NCBI RefSeq assembly: GCF_040183065.1 | Contig: NC_091130.1 | Coordinates: 21,034,859-21,098,858 of the forward strand | Length of the DNA stretch: 64,000 nucleotides | Origin: Periplaneta americana | Taxonomy: Eukaryota; Arthropoda; Insecta; Blattodea; Blattidae | Direction of reading: 5' to 3' | Shown here: positions 53,654 to 64,000 of the stretch, piece by piece | Layout: each line of letters starts with the position of its first letter | Numbering within the stretch: position 1 is the stretch's first letter | The notes under the pieces: model-generated | The model's database searches: none | Seen by the model: only the letters and a program-made list of their open reading frames with translations | Told to the model about the DNA's origin: nothing | Translations under genes and position numbers: made by a program

Positions 53654-55911
53654 TTAAGGAACCCGGAGGTTCATTGCCGCCCTCACATAAGCCCGCCATC
53701 GGTCCCTATCCTGAGCAAGATTAATCCAGTCTCTACCATCATATCCCACCTTCCTCAAATCCATTTTAATATTATCTTCCCATCTACGTCTCGGCCTCCC
53801 CAAAGGTCTTTTTCCCGCCGGCCTCCCAACTAACACTCCATATGCATTTCTGGATTCGCCCATACGTGCTACATGCCCTGCGCATCTCAAACGTCTGAAT
53901 TTAATGTTCCTAATTTTGTCAGGTGAAGAATACAATGCGTGCAGCTCTGCGTTGTGTAACTTTCTCCACTCTCCTGTAACTTCATCCCTCTTAGCCCCAA
54001 ATATTTTCCTAAGAACCTTATTCTCAAACACCCTTAATCTCTGTTCCTCTCTCAAAGTGAGAGTCCAAGCTTCACAACCATATAGAACAAACGGTAATAT
54101 AACTGATTTATAAATTCTGACTTTCAGATTTTTTGACAGCAGGCTAGATGACAAAAGCTTCTCAACCGAATAATAACAGGCATTTCCCATATTTATTCTG
54201 TGTTTAATTTCCTCCTGAGTGTAATTTATATTTGTTACTGTTGCTCCAAGGTATTTGAATTTTTCCACCTCTTCGAAGGATAAACCTCCAATTTTTATAT
54301 TTCCATTTCGTACAATATTCTGGTCACGAGACATAATCATATACTTAGTATTTTCGGGATTTACTTCCAACCCTATCGCTTTACTTGCTTCAAGTAGAAT
54401 TTCCGTGTTTTCCCTAATCGTTTGTGGATTTTCTCCTAACATATTCACGTCATGCGCATAGACAAGCAGCTGATGTAACCCGTTCAATTCCAAACCCTCT
54501 CTGTTATCCTGAACTTTCCTAATGGTATATTCTAGAGCGAAGTTAAAAAGTAGAGGTGACAATGCATCTCCCTGCTTTAGCCCGCAGTGAATTGGAAAAG
54601 CATCAGATAGAAACTGGCCTATACGGACTCTGCTGTAAGTTTCACTAAGACACATTTTAATTAATCGAACTAATTTCTTGGGAATACCAAATTCAATAAG
54701 AATATCATATAAAACTTCTCTCTTAACCGAGTCATACGCCTTTTTGAAATCTATGAATAACTGATATACTGTACCCTTATACTCCCATTTTTTCTCCAAT
54801 ATCTGTCGAATATAAAAAATTTGATCAATAGTCGATCTATTACGCCTAAAACCACACTGATGATCCCCAATAATTTAATCTACATATGGAGTTAATCTTC
54901 TCAAAAGGATATTCGACAAAATTTTATACGACGTCAACAAAAGTGATATTCCTCGAAAGTTACTACAGTTAGTCTTGTCCCCCTTCTTAAAAATAGGTAC
55001 GATTATGGACTCCTTCCATTGTTCTGGTACAATTTCCTTTTCCCAAATTGCAAGTACAAGTTCATAAATTTTGCTAGATAATACGCTTCCACTCTCTTGT
55101 AATAATTCTGCTGGAGACTTGTACTTTTTCAGATTTTCTATTGCAATTTCGACTTCAGAAAGTGTGGGTTCCGGTATAAATGGCTCAGCAGTTTGTATTT
55201 GAATTTCGTCCCGATCATTTCTATTTGCCTATGTATATTTAGTAGTTGCCCAAAATAGTTTTTCCATCTGTTCAAGATTGAATGAGAGTCTGCAAGCAAG
55301 TCACCATTCTCATCCTTAATCACGTTTACCCTTGCCTGATATCCGTTTTTAAATTCCCTTATACCCTTATATAAATCTCGAATGTTTTTATTCTTACTAT
55401 TTGTTTCTACCTCATTCAGTTTTTCCTTCAAGTAACCTCTCTTTTTATTCCTAAGTGTACGACTTGCATCCCGTCTTTCATTGAAATAATTATCTTTCTT
55501 CTCCTCAATTGGACCCTGTAAGAATTTCAATTTTGCCTGTTTTCTTCTATCTACTGCAGTGGAACAATCTTCATCAAACCATGGTTTCTTTTTCTTAGTT
55601 TCATGATAGCCTATGCTCTGCTCAGCTGCAATTTTGATATTATCTCGGATATTGTCCCACACGCTATTAACATCTAACTCTTCCTTAGCTTCGTCGGAAG
55701 TTGCTAAAGCAGCAAACCTATTTGAAATTTCAACCTGATAACGTTGCTTAGTTTCCTCGTCCTTTTATTTCAGAATATTGAATCTACTAATATTAGCTTG
55801 TTGCTCTACCCGCTTAGCTACTGATAGTCTTTCTCTTAATTCTCCAATTACCAAATAATGGTCAGAATTACAGTCTGCCCCCCTGAAAGTTCGAATGTCT
55901 ATTATACTAGT
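53654..55911 (-). pseudogene. RTE ORF2: partial endonuclease and reverse transcriptase
   Basis: Three segments follow N to C. (1) 55911-55765: end of the APE-type endonuclease, SIIDIRTFRGADCNSDHYLV, with the catalytic SDH. (2) 55662-55138: linker with KKKPWFDEDCSTAVDRRKQA and ILNRWKNYFGQLLNIH. (3) 54799-53654 (381 codons): the RT core with [11 protein letters not shown] (Asp17), [11 protein letters not shown], and motif C as YAHD (residues 114-117) where active copies have YADD. The C-terminus has YGCEAWTL and [10 protein letters not shown]. Frameshifts separate the segments, and the Asp-to-His change would abolish polymerase activity. It resembles BovB/CFDP2-type RTE proteins. Confidence 0.88.
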
Positions 55912-56075
55912 GGATTTCAAGGCTAAAGTAGAGCAGGAGGATATTTTTAAACCAACAATTGGAAAAGAGAGCCTACACATAAGTAGTATTGACAATGGAG
56001 TTAGGTTAGTCAACTTTGCCACATCAAAAAATTTAATTGTCAAGAGTACAACATTTCCCCATAAGGATATACATA
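55912..56075 (+). pseudogene. RTE endonuclease segment, inverted by twin priming
   Basis: Reads VDFKAKVEQEDIFKPTIGKE and NGVRLVNFATSKNLIVKSTT. The first block corresponds to GDFNAKVG, the catalytic Asn/Asp motif of APE-type endonucleases, which should precede the SDH block now on the opposite strand. Codons between the two blocks, such as the expected DHILI region, are missing at the junction. Confidence 0.85.
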
Positions 56076-56091
56076 AAACAATTTGTGATTA

Positions 56092-56997
56092 GGTTGAAAA
56101 ATTAATAATTTCGAAAAAAAAAATTGAAGCGTTTGGGATTGGGAAGAATTGGGGAAAAAGTGACATTTGGTACTCTTTTCTTTGGGAAATTATGTTTATT
56201 GGAACCACTGTGTTTGGAACTGTGTGTTACTGAGAAAATGGATTGGGAAAAAGTGTCCAACACCTCATTTTAATTGTTCCATTATCATATGATTCCATGA
56301 AGTTAGCTCAATATCTTCAGGCAATCGAAAACGGGTCCATTTAGTGTTAAACCGTCAACTGACTGAGCTACAGTTGAGATAAAAGAACGGTTATTAAGCA
56401 AACTAATTCGAGAAAACTCGATATTCAAATGTTTGGTAAAAAAACCAGCCGTCGGAATTTTAAATAATACAAATCGGAACGTGCGCAAGTAGCCGGTATG
56501 CAAATCGGAATACCGTAAAAATCAGTTGTGGGTCACACGAATCATATTGTCAGTTAATGAAAACAGAAGCTCCACCATTTCGTTTAATGAATAAAACACG
56601 AAGGATGAACTCCCGCTCCCCCCTCATTTCCACGGATTTCTGCATTTTATCACATCGAAAACAAATAGCTATCCATATGGAGTCTGTGTTCAACGATTCC
56701 AGGTTCATATCGCTAAGATCAAGTGGTTAAACATAATATTGCTCATAGTAAGGTACAAATCTGTCCAGCATTTGAAGATAAGAATTGTATTTACAAAGAT
56801 GACGGCAGGAAGATACGAACGGATAGATACTTAACGGACGGACGGATAGACAAAGACGGACGAGTAGACAAAGACAGACGGACTGTCAGATGCAATAAAA
56901 TTAAATAGGTAAGAAGAATATATAGGCCTACACCTTCATTACAGACTTTTAACACTATATTACTTAGGAATATAAGTTATTTATAACTAAGGTGGGT
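56092..56997. other. spacer, nothing recognised
   Basis: A GACGGACGGATAGACAAAGA-type purine repeat near 56825-56885 is the only structure seen. Confidence 0.4.
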
Positions 56998-56999
56998 GC

Positions 57000-57868
57000 T
57001 CCTGTTATGGCCATGTTCCTGATATGCCCCCCCCCCCTATTGTGAATTAGTTAACCAAAAAATCCGCTACATTGCAGCAGCATCCAGTGAAAGGACATCC
57101 TGGTATGTCACTTGATCGTTTTCTATCCAGTCAGGTTGAGCAATATGGCGTCAGTTGCCTGTTTTGCTGTTTTCATGTGACCTCTTATTATTTTTCTCTG
57201 GTAAGTCTCCTTTGTTTTATGCATGTTTTTCAAAGACTTGTGTCATGAAAACCATCGTACTCCATTCAGTTTTTAATGTTCTGTTGATTGGTGTTGTAGT
57301 TGATGGCATATCTTTTACGACTTGTTCATAATCAAACGATTTTCGTGAAAGCTTACCTGCTCCTGATATGCCATATCAAATGCACCATGGCCACATCAAG
57401 TTCATTTTACTTTTATTTTTTCACCTGACAAATTTACATGCCTTATAGCTGGGATTACACAAACATTTTGTATTTTAAGAAAAACAACTTAATTTTTATG
57501 GAAAAACCTGTTTTGACTACACTTTTGAATTATAAAAAAGATTATTAAGTGTCATTTTTATTCATTTTACACCAAAATTATTTAATTTTAACACAACTGC
57601 GCTATCAAACTGAAAACAATCACGATTTGTAGAACATGGAACAAGGGTGGCCATATCATGTGCACATGTTCCTGATATGGCCACTAGGTAGACTTTTGGA
57701 ATTTGGGACTTTTTGGACAATTCAAGCTATTTTATGGGAAAAGGAAATTGTTTTAAGAAAGTCCATTAGACTGAGAACGAGTAAGAAAAAAGTGGTTTAC
57801 ATTTTTTTCAAAATGGCGGATAGAAAAATTCTCAAACCTTAGCATGACCATATCAGGGACACCTACCT
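57000..57868. mobile_element. DNA element with AGGTGGGTG ends and CCTGATATGGCC repeats
   Basis: Ends AGGTGGGTGCTCCTGTTATG and AGGTAGGTGTCCCTGATATG are inverted, with TA on each side (56998-56999 and 57869-57870). The phrase TCCTGATATG(G/C)CC recurs near 57017, 57364, 57670 and inverted near 57848. No transposase frame recognised. Confidence 0.6.
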
Positions 57869-57954
57869 TATTAAACTTGTAGGATGAATTTGCTATATTG
57901 GCCAATAACGTTTCAGAATCGACTTAAAATCAACCAATCACAGTTGTGTTTCTT

Positions 57955-57985
57955 GATAAGACGCTTTGTAAGGAAGCGTCTTATC
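57955..57985. repeat. 12-bp perfect hairpin
   Basis: GATAAGACGCTT and AAGCGTCTTATC around a 7-nt loop; a third half-copy GATAAGACGCC follows at once. Origin unknown. Confidence 0.7.
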
Positions 57986-58353
57986 TGATAAGACGCCTAG
58001 TACAATACTTGACAAGTAAATTCAAACAAAATTTAACTTTGAAAATTGTGTTTTCAATAACTGTAACTTAAAAAATAAGTGTCTGTAAAAACCTTCCGTG
58101 TTTTTATTCTGTTAGTGTAACATTTCAACTTATCTTACTTTTGAGGTTAAGTGTTGTTGTTTCGTATTTTCGCTCTGAGTAGCTGGCAGTAGTATTCAGT
58201 ATGCCGTGATAGACAGCAGTTTGTTTTTGAACTTCGTTACAAGGAAATATAATAATGTCTTATTGCTGTTTTTTGTAATAATTATCATGATTCACGTAAG
58301 TAATTCGGTTTTGCAAGTTATTTAATTTTATTCGTTAAATAGTCTTATTAAAT

Positions 58354-58430
58354 TGCACTCGTGGTTTCATCTTATTAGCATAAATTCACGAGTCTTTGTC
58401 AATAAGATGAAACCGCACTTGTGCAATTAC
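58354..58430. repeat. short inverted repeat
   Basis: TTGCACTCGTGGTTTCATCT and AGATGAAACCGCACTTGTGC are inverted around about 30 bp; looks like a tiny MITE. Confidence 0.55.
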
Positions 58431-58585
58431 TAGAGATAATCACTTTTCTGTGTTAAATGTAAACTATGTTTCTAAATACCTAGTTGACTAGTTTCTGCAG
58501 GGCACGTATTTTACTGCAAACCCAACATTCTCCAACCTTTCCTAGTTGCTGCCTTTCTCTTAACCTCCGTATATGATCCATATAT

Positions 58586-59110
58586 CTTAATCTTTTTTTC
58601 GATGAAGTAGACATTTCGCAGAAAATTTCTAAATACACCAAAACAATGGGAATAATTAACAACATTATGAAACCTTCCCTAGTACAAAGGCACACTAGAA
58701 TTCAGCTGTACAAGACCTTGGCGAGACCTGTACTTTGTTACGGCAGTGAGGCATGGACATTGAGGAAGAAAGATGAAAGCAGAATAACGGCTAATGAAAT
58801 GAAATTTATGAGATATACAGCGGGATATACGAAATGGGATCAAAAACGCAATGAAGATGTAATGGAAGATTTACAACTAGAACCTGTAATTAATCACGTC
58901 AAACATTATCAGAGCAACTGGATAAATCATCTGCATCGCATGCGTAGAGATAGAATCCCAAAAGTCATGCTCCACTATCGTCCAAACGGGAAGAGATCTC
59001 TCGGTCGTCCAAAGAAGCGCTGGATTGAAAATTCAACTGTAAGATCGTAACAGGCCATTTGGCCTAATATTTGAAGGGAAGAAGAAGAAGAAGAAAAAGA
59101 AGAAGAAGAA
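58586..59110 (+). mobile_element. third RTE-like LINE family, 3' fragment with (GAA)n tail
   Basis: Truncated 5' end near 58590, coding to 59050, then a 3' UTR of about 25 bp and a (GAA)n tail (59078-59110). Sequence and tail differ from both other RTE-like families here. Confidence 0.75.
58601..59050 (+). pseudogene. RTE-like reverse transcriptase C-terminal region
   Basis: An open frame of about 150 codons, starting before the ATG at 58646 as DEVDISQKISKYTKTMGIIN. It contains YKTLARPVLCYGSEAWTLRK, NEMKFMRYTAGYTKWDQKRN and GKRSLGRPKKRWIEN. The thumb and C-terminal part are intact; palm motifs A to C are lost by 5' truncation. Confidence 0.75.
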
Positions 59111-59358
59111 TTGTGTCAGGTTATTGATTGTGTAAAGAAAGAAAATATGTTGTGTGAAGAAAATACTAATATCAGAAAAAATGTATTTTCGTCATATACG
59201 GTACCTACTGTAAGCATTCAGAATTGTAGTAATTATAACATTACAATAAGCTTTAGTTGATTTTTAGCCTATAATAAGGTGTATTTTGAGTTTTAAAAAT
59301 ATGTGTTTTAGGTTTTAGAAAAGATGTATTTTACTTTTTATACGTGTCTTATTTTAAA

Positions 59359-60174
59359 CTAGCCGTACCCGTGCGCTCCGCTGCACCAGTTACAAATAAA
59401 TATAAAGTAATTACATAATTAAAATAGGACATTTGATCCAGGGAACATTCGTGTTTGATAGAAGAATAAATCGTTTAGTATGTTACTTAATTTAAATTGT
59501 ATTTAAAAAAATTAAAATGCGATCATTTTGATCCAGAGACATAGGCCTAAACATTATTTAAGAATGTACAGAATAGCCTATCAAGTTTTCTGTGCATAAG
59601 AAGCTATTTTAATCTTACCTGTCCTGGATTCATTCAGAAGTTACTGTAATAACATTATAGCATTATGTCCATCTAGAGAAACTACACTTTCTAATGGTGA
59701 ATTAATAATTAATTATACAAATCGGCTCATTTAGCTCCCGATATTACTTCATACAAACACAGAAACATTCTCTGTAGGCTATGTTTCATAGCTTTCGATT
59801 GTTGTTGACCAAGGCCCCTTATAGATTTATAGCCATTTGTTTTTTATTTCATTGCAACGTCTTAGATGGCGTTGTTATTGTAATTTTGAAACTCATTTAT
59901 CTCATTAAATATCAGTCCTATTAAAATTTTGCATAGAATAAAACTTATCGGAAATTATTTTTAAAGGCACTTTTGTTATGTATTATTTTTCGTGAAAATT
60001 AATAATAAGGGAGATATTTCGATTTATTTAATTCAAGCCACCTTATAACCCCCCTTTTAAATAAAATATTTTGAATACATATAGCCTAAATTCTAAGTTA
60101 CAACGAACTTAATTTATATTCCAATTTTCATATAAATCGGTTCAGCCATTATCGCGTGAAAAGGTAACAAACAT

Positions 60175-60205
<31 letters not shown>

Positions 60206-60336
60206 TTCAAACAAAAATTTCAAGAAAGCGATTTTCGGTTTCAGGGTGGTTAATTATATATGTTAGCACCAATTATTTTTGGAAAATCAAAAATTACCAG
60301 AAAAATTTCGGCTACAGATTTATTATTAGTGTAGAT
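59359..60336. repeat. interspersed repeat of unknown class, ACTAGCCGTACCCGTGCGCT start
   Basis: The start ACTAGCCGTACCCGTGCGCT and the late segment CGGTTCAGCCATTATCGCGT then (GACA)n at 60173-60206 and CGATTTTCGGTTTCAGGGTG recall a repeat type widespread in arthropods. I cannot place it with confidence (candidates include Helitron-like and LINE-derived elements). Confidence 0.45.
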
Positions 60337-61101
60337 GAATATAATGATTCGGCTTTGTTACTGGAAACAATTAACTAAGTCTTATATTTGGTAACAGTAG
60401 GGTCTGTTATATAAAAAATATGAATCTTTATATACGTCAAAATATCTGGTTGCTATGCAGCAGAAGAATTCTCGTGCACAGCCTCACAGTGTTTTATATT
60501 CGTATGATATTAAAGTCAGTGTCCATTGAATTCTTTTAGGAGTCGTAATGAACGCGATAAAAACCGATCTTTTATTCTTCTTATTTCTCATTGTTAAGCA
60601 TTTCGAATTCCTTTCACAATCAGAATAAAAATTAGTGGCTTTAGCCGTGGGAAACTCTGATAATATTTCAGTGATTTCTTAATTAATTCCAAGCGTGGGG
60701 ACAAGGAAATTGCGACATAAAGTTTCTGAACAAGATTTTGCTATGTGTTTTGTGATTACGTATTTTGGTTTACGTGTAGCCTATACCCGTGGGAAGAGAC
60801 ATTGGTACCAGTAACTAATGTGATTTTACGTACTTTAAGTGGAATGCAAAGTACAGGATTAAATATTTTTGGCCTGATAAGTTAAAAAAAACCCATCATT
60901 TTTATTATCAAAGTATCGCTCAATTAATACCACTTTTGAAATTGATTGTTGTTAAAGGTTTGTTCAATATTTCTTTTCAGAACAGATATTTTTTAATTGC
61001 AATATCCTGATAAATGTTATCTCAAATCATTTCTGTAGGCCGCTGTATGTACGAGATTTAATGTTGTAGATACGAATACAGTTTAGGAAATAGTCATACG
61101 C
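60337..61101. other. AT-rich spacer, nothing recognised
   Basis: No supported feature. Confidence 0.4.
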
Positions 61102-62262
61102 GTTACAAGAGCGGTATGTTGAAGTTTTCATGTTCGAAGAAAAGTTTGAAAAAGCGAAACGTAGTTGAGCTTTTTTAATTTCCGAGAATTGAAAGAAAAC
61201 ATACCGCTCGTGTATCGTACATTATTTTTTGCGAAGATCGTTTATTACATACCTGAAAGAGGAATTTCTAATTAGTTGCAATGAAACCTCCATCTTGGTT
61301 TCTGTTCAATGACGGCAAATTTGCAAAACAAAAATATCTATTTTCAACATTGTTGCTTTAAAATGTTTTCTGTGTTTACTATACTCCAGCAGGCCGTGAT
61401 ATACGTCTGTCTTTTTTTTTCCCCCAGTCTAGAAATGCGAACTTAAAACAAACGGTAAGGTTATGTAATGATTTATTTTTCATTTTAATATTTTAATAAT
61501 ATTATTTATAGCTTCAATTAAAAATTTAATCATGTCCTCTCTGTCGAAAACTTTAGATTTTTTTGGCATTTGCTCAAAGTTTTTCTTCTTTAAAAAATTC
61601 ACCGAACTAGAAAATTGTCCAATATTGATACCATACTTCGAATTTATCATAGTTTTTAACATTGAATATTCTGACCACAGACTATTAGCAAATTTGAAAG
61701 TTGTGGTCCTTTTCACGAAATAAGCAAGCATTGTTTTTTTATTAATTTCTATTTTTTCCCTTCCAACCAATTTGTGAATATATTATAGGCTCTTTCATAC
61801 CTTGCTCTGGAGTTGTCGAGAACCAGAGAAGCACAGCCTTGTTCCCAAGCCTCTTCAACTTCAAGATCCACATCCCCTTCGTTCAAAGTAGCCGCCATGA
61901 TGAGTCTGGAATCTTGTTGATTTTTTCACGGCTTCCTTAATGTTACTTGCACCACGAATGCAGTAACTTTAGTGGAGTTGTAGAGTTTACTTAATTTTTG
62001 CAGATATTTAAAAACAATAATTAACAGTGCAATTTAGGTGAAATTGCAGTGGTAAGTTTCCAATTTATAATTATTACTATATTGAACGTCTCTAAAAATA
62101 ATATGTTAAAAGCCTAAAGCAGTGAAATCAATATGTCACTTAAGCGGTAAGAAGAGGGAAATTGTTATGTGTGTTAGGTTGGGAATACTGAATGTGGAAT
62201 TTTAGACTTTCCGCGGATTGGTTTTGTGCGTAAAACCAATCAAATACGCACGATCTCGCACA
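61102..62262 (-). mobile_element. Crypton-like element copy 2, with recombinase fragment
   Basis: Inverted counterpart of 29302-30105. A palindrome with AAGAGCGGTATGTTG and AACATACCGCTCGTGTATCG arms occupies 61102-61219. The far end has GCGAGATCGTGC (as read on the minus strand). In between it keeps about 420 bp of a recombinase frame (61480-61898, minus) that is deleted in the other copy. No flanking duplication was found, in line with tyrosine-recombinase transposons. Confidence 0.6.
61480..61898 (-). pseudogene. tyrosine recombinase (Crypton-type) N-terminal core-binding domain, truncated
   Basis: From the ATG at 61898 (minus) the frame reads MAATLNEGDVDLEVEEAWEQ, then DNSRARYERAYNIFTNWLEG. 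After a one-base slip in an A run near 61758 it continues TMLAYFVKRTTTFKFANSLW and SEYSMLKTMINSKYGINIGQ, then KKSKVFDREDMIKFL. SRARYE-AY-F-W, the LW-S-YSMLK helix and the KKSKVLTREEI-x-FL linker are typical of the SAM-like core-binding domain of insect Crypton-type tyrosine recombinases. The catalytic R-H-R-Y domain is wholly missing. No function is expected. Confidence 0.65.
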
Positions 62263-63540
62263 AAAGATGTTTTTTCATTGTGTATGTAACGTGTGTTGGC
62301 TTGCCTACCCTGTGTTATGCTGACTCCACGTTACCTAGTTCCAACATGTGTACGTGTGGTAACTAAATAATCCTATGCCAAGGAATAGTTAAGTTGTTAT
62401 AACACCAAAAAGTGGCTGACAATAAAATTCAATTTTTAAGATCCAAAAAATAGTTTGAAATATAGCGCAAAATGTTTCGTTGTGCTGATACTTGAATAAC
62501 TTTTTCTAATTCTCGTTAACGAAGACAGGCAAAATGCGTCACTACTCATACTGCACTAGAGATAGAATGGTAACTTATAAGCATTTACATGAAATAAAAA
62601 TTATCAAAATATGCATATATGGGCTGAAATCCTTCGAAATATTGACTTCGATATAAACTAAAAATTTAAAAATAAACAGACTATGAAACGCTCCAGTGCA
62701 TTTTTAATGAGAAAATCAAATTATTTCTAACTATACTATTTAAAAAATTCTGACAAGTATTGAATAATTTTATTTGTGTTAATGCAACAGTTTTGTCTGA
62801 ATTTAAGTAGCAACAAACTGTAAGAGCTTTTTTTTAAGTTTTTTTTTTTGTGAAAGAACGTCTTTTTTTTTAGTTAACATAAACCTGTTTGCTGAAAATT
62901 AACTTTCAACATTATAGGATGTAAATGGGGCAAACTTAAAGATTGGGACCTTTGTAAGATCTCGAGTACTTCGCCCACAGTTCATCGGTCCTTTCAAACA
63001 GATGTCACTTTCTGTAAATGACTTAGACCACTATTTTTCTGGCACACTGTAATGATTTTTTAGACTATATCTCCATAGCTGTTCCTTTCAGCCTCTTTTC
63101 TGCATCTTCAACTATCGCCAAGGAGAGGTACACCCCTTGTCTCCAGTTTTTCAATGGTCTTATGCAGGAACGAGTAGTGTGCTGCTAGGAATTCCATGCT
63201 CTCCTACAGAACAGGCTTCTGAAGAACTTCTTATGCTTTTTAACACATAGTGCTTCTTCTGGATAGAAGGAATTCATACAGTAGGAAATAAATATTCTTG
63301 AAATATTCAAGGAAACATCCAAGTCTGCAGATGTATAAATTTCCAATGGTCAAGTATAAACATATACTATTAGTTAGATTATATTATTGATGGCAAACAT
63401 AAATAATTTACAGTAATCTCGCTATAGGTTTTAATTTATCCAGAGAAAATCAAACTCGAGTGGAATTTAATTGACCATTACACGATTAGAAGAAAGTATA
63501 TAAAATGAAAAGAAATAAAGTAGGGCCTACTCTAATTTAC
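62263..63540. other. spacer, nothing recognised
   Basis: No gene or clear repeat; T-rich runs near 62828-62870. Confidence 0.4.
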
Positions 63541-64000
63541 TTATTTACAAATGGCTTTTAAGGAACCCAGAGGTTTATTGCCGCCCTCACATAAGCCCGC
63601 CATCGGTCCCTATCCTGTGCAAGATTAATCCACTCTCTATCATCATATCCAACCTCCCTCAAATCCATTTTAATATTGTCCTCCCATCTACGTCTCGGCC
63701 TACCCAAAGGTCTATTACCCTCTGGCCTCCTAACTAACACTCTACGAGTATATACATTTCTGGATTCGCCCATACGTGCTACATACCCTGCCCATTTCAA
63801 ACGTCTGGATTTAATGTTCCTAATTATGTCAGGTGAAGAATACAATGCGTGCAGTTCTGTGTTGTGTAACTTTCTCCATTCTCCTGTACTTCAACCCTCT
63901 TAGCCCCAAATATTTTCCTAAGAAGCATATTCTCAAACACCATTAATCTCTGTTCCTCTCTCAAAGTGAGAGTCCAAGTTTCACAACCATACAGAACAAC
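63541..64000 (-). mobile_element. RTE-type LINE copy H, cut by the window end
   Basis: 3' tail TTTACTTATTTACAAATGGC, then the usual C-terminal region: frame 63558-63845 includes RMGESRNVYTRRVLVRRPEG with a short inserted codon run relative to other copies. It continues past 64000, so its 5' extent is unknown. Confidence 0.85.

Larger units (their letters stand above)
53619..56075 (-). mobile_element. RTE-type LINE copy G, longest copy, with 5' inversion and TSD
   Basis: Minus orientation from a (GTAA)n tail at 53619-53645 up to about 55911; then the 5'-most segment runs in + orientation to 56075. A 16-bp duplication AAACAAATTGTGATTA (53603-53618) and AAACAATTTGTGATTA (56076-56091) encloses both parts, so the inversion arose with the insertion (twin priming) and not later. 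Confidence 0.88.

Overview
The window looks like gene-poor, AT-rich insect nuclear DNA. Seven copies of one RTE-type non-LTR retrotransposon, several tRNA-derived SINEs, many hAT and Tc1/mariner-type elements and frequent (AAT)n arrays suggest a large hemimetabolous genome. A blattodean (cockroach or termite) is my best guess from recalled repeat families; no database was searched. I see no prokaryotic genes, CRISPR array or operon.

The one convincing host-gene signal is a first coding exon at 15788-15907 (+): a start codon, 40 codons and a GTAAGT donor in phase 0. A moderately GC-rich leader precedes it. I do not recognise the 40 residues, and no later exon is evident, so the rest of the window may be part of a very long first intron or intergenic DNA.

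Nearly everything else is repeats, often nested. Region by region: 0.7-2.7 kb holds a long-TIR IS630-type element and a mariner-derived fold-back. 2.9-5.9 kb holds an RTE copy, then a hAT element carrying a second LINE fragment and a Penelope-like palindrome. 6.75-10.4 kb is a four-unit tandem array split by two hAT insertions, one of which carries a TTAA-flanked MITE. 12.5-15.2 kb is a satellite with a 160-bp unit and an 84-bp deletion derivative, ending just before the gene leader. 15.9-18 kb is a duplicated 498-bp intron segment whose second copy took a MITE and a LINE. 18.5-28 kb holds MITEs, SINEs, nested Tigger/hAT, an RTE copy and a 155-bp tandem array. 29.3-30.1 and 61.1-62.3 kb are two opposite-facing copies of a Crypton-like (tyrosine recombinase) element. 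30.5-49.6 kb holds RTE copies, three related hAT elements with TAGGG ends, SINEs and microsatellites. 50.4-52.1 kb is a 178-bp satellite. 53.2-56.1 kb holds a Penelope-like 3' end and an RTE copy with a 5' inversion. 56.1-64 kb holds further MITEs and LINE fragments.

Every transposon coding region seen is broken or truncated, so no element here looks autonomous. The window is useful mainly as a record of insertion order: target-site duplications, and empty sites preserved in sister copies, date many insertions relative to each other.
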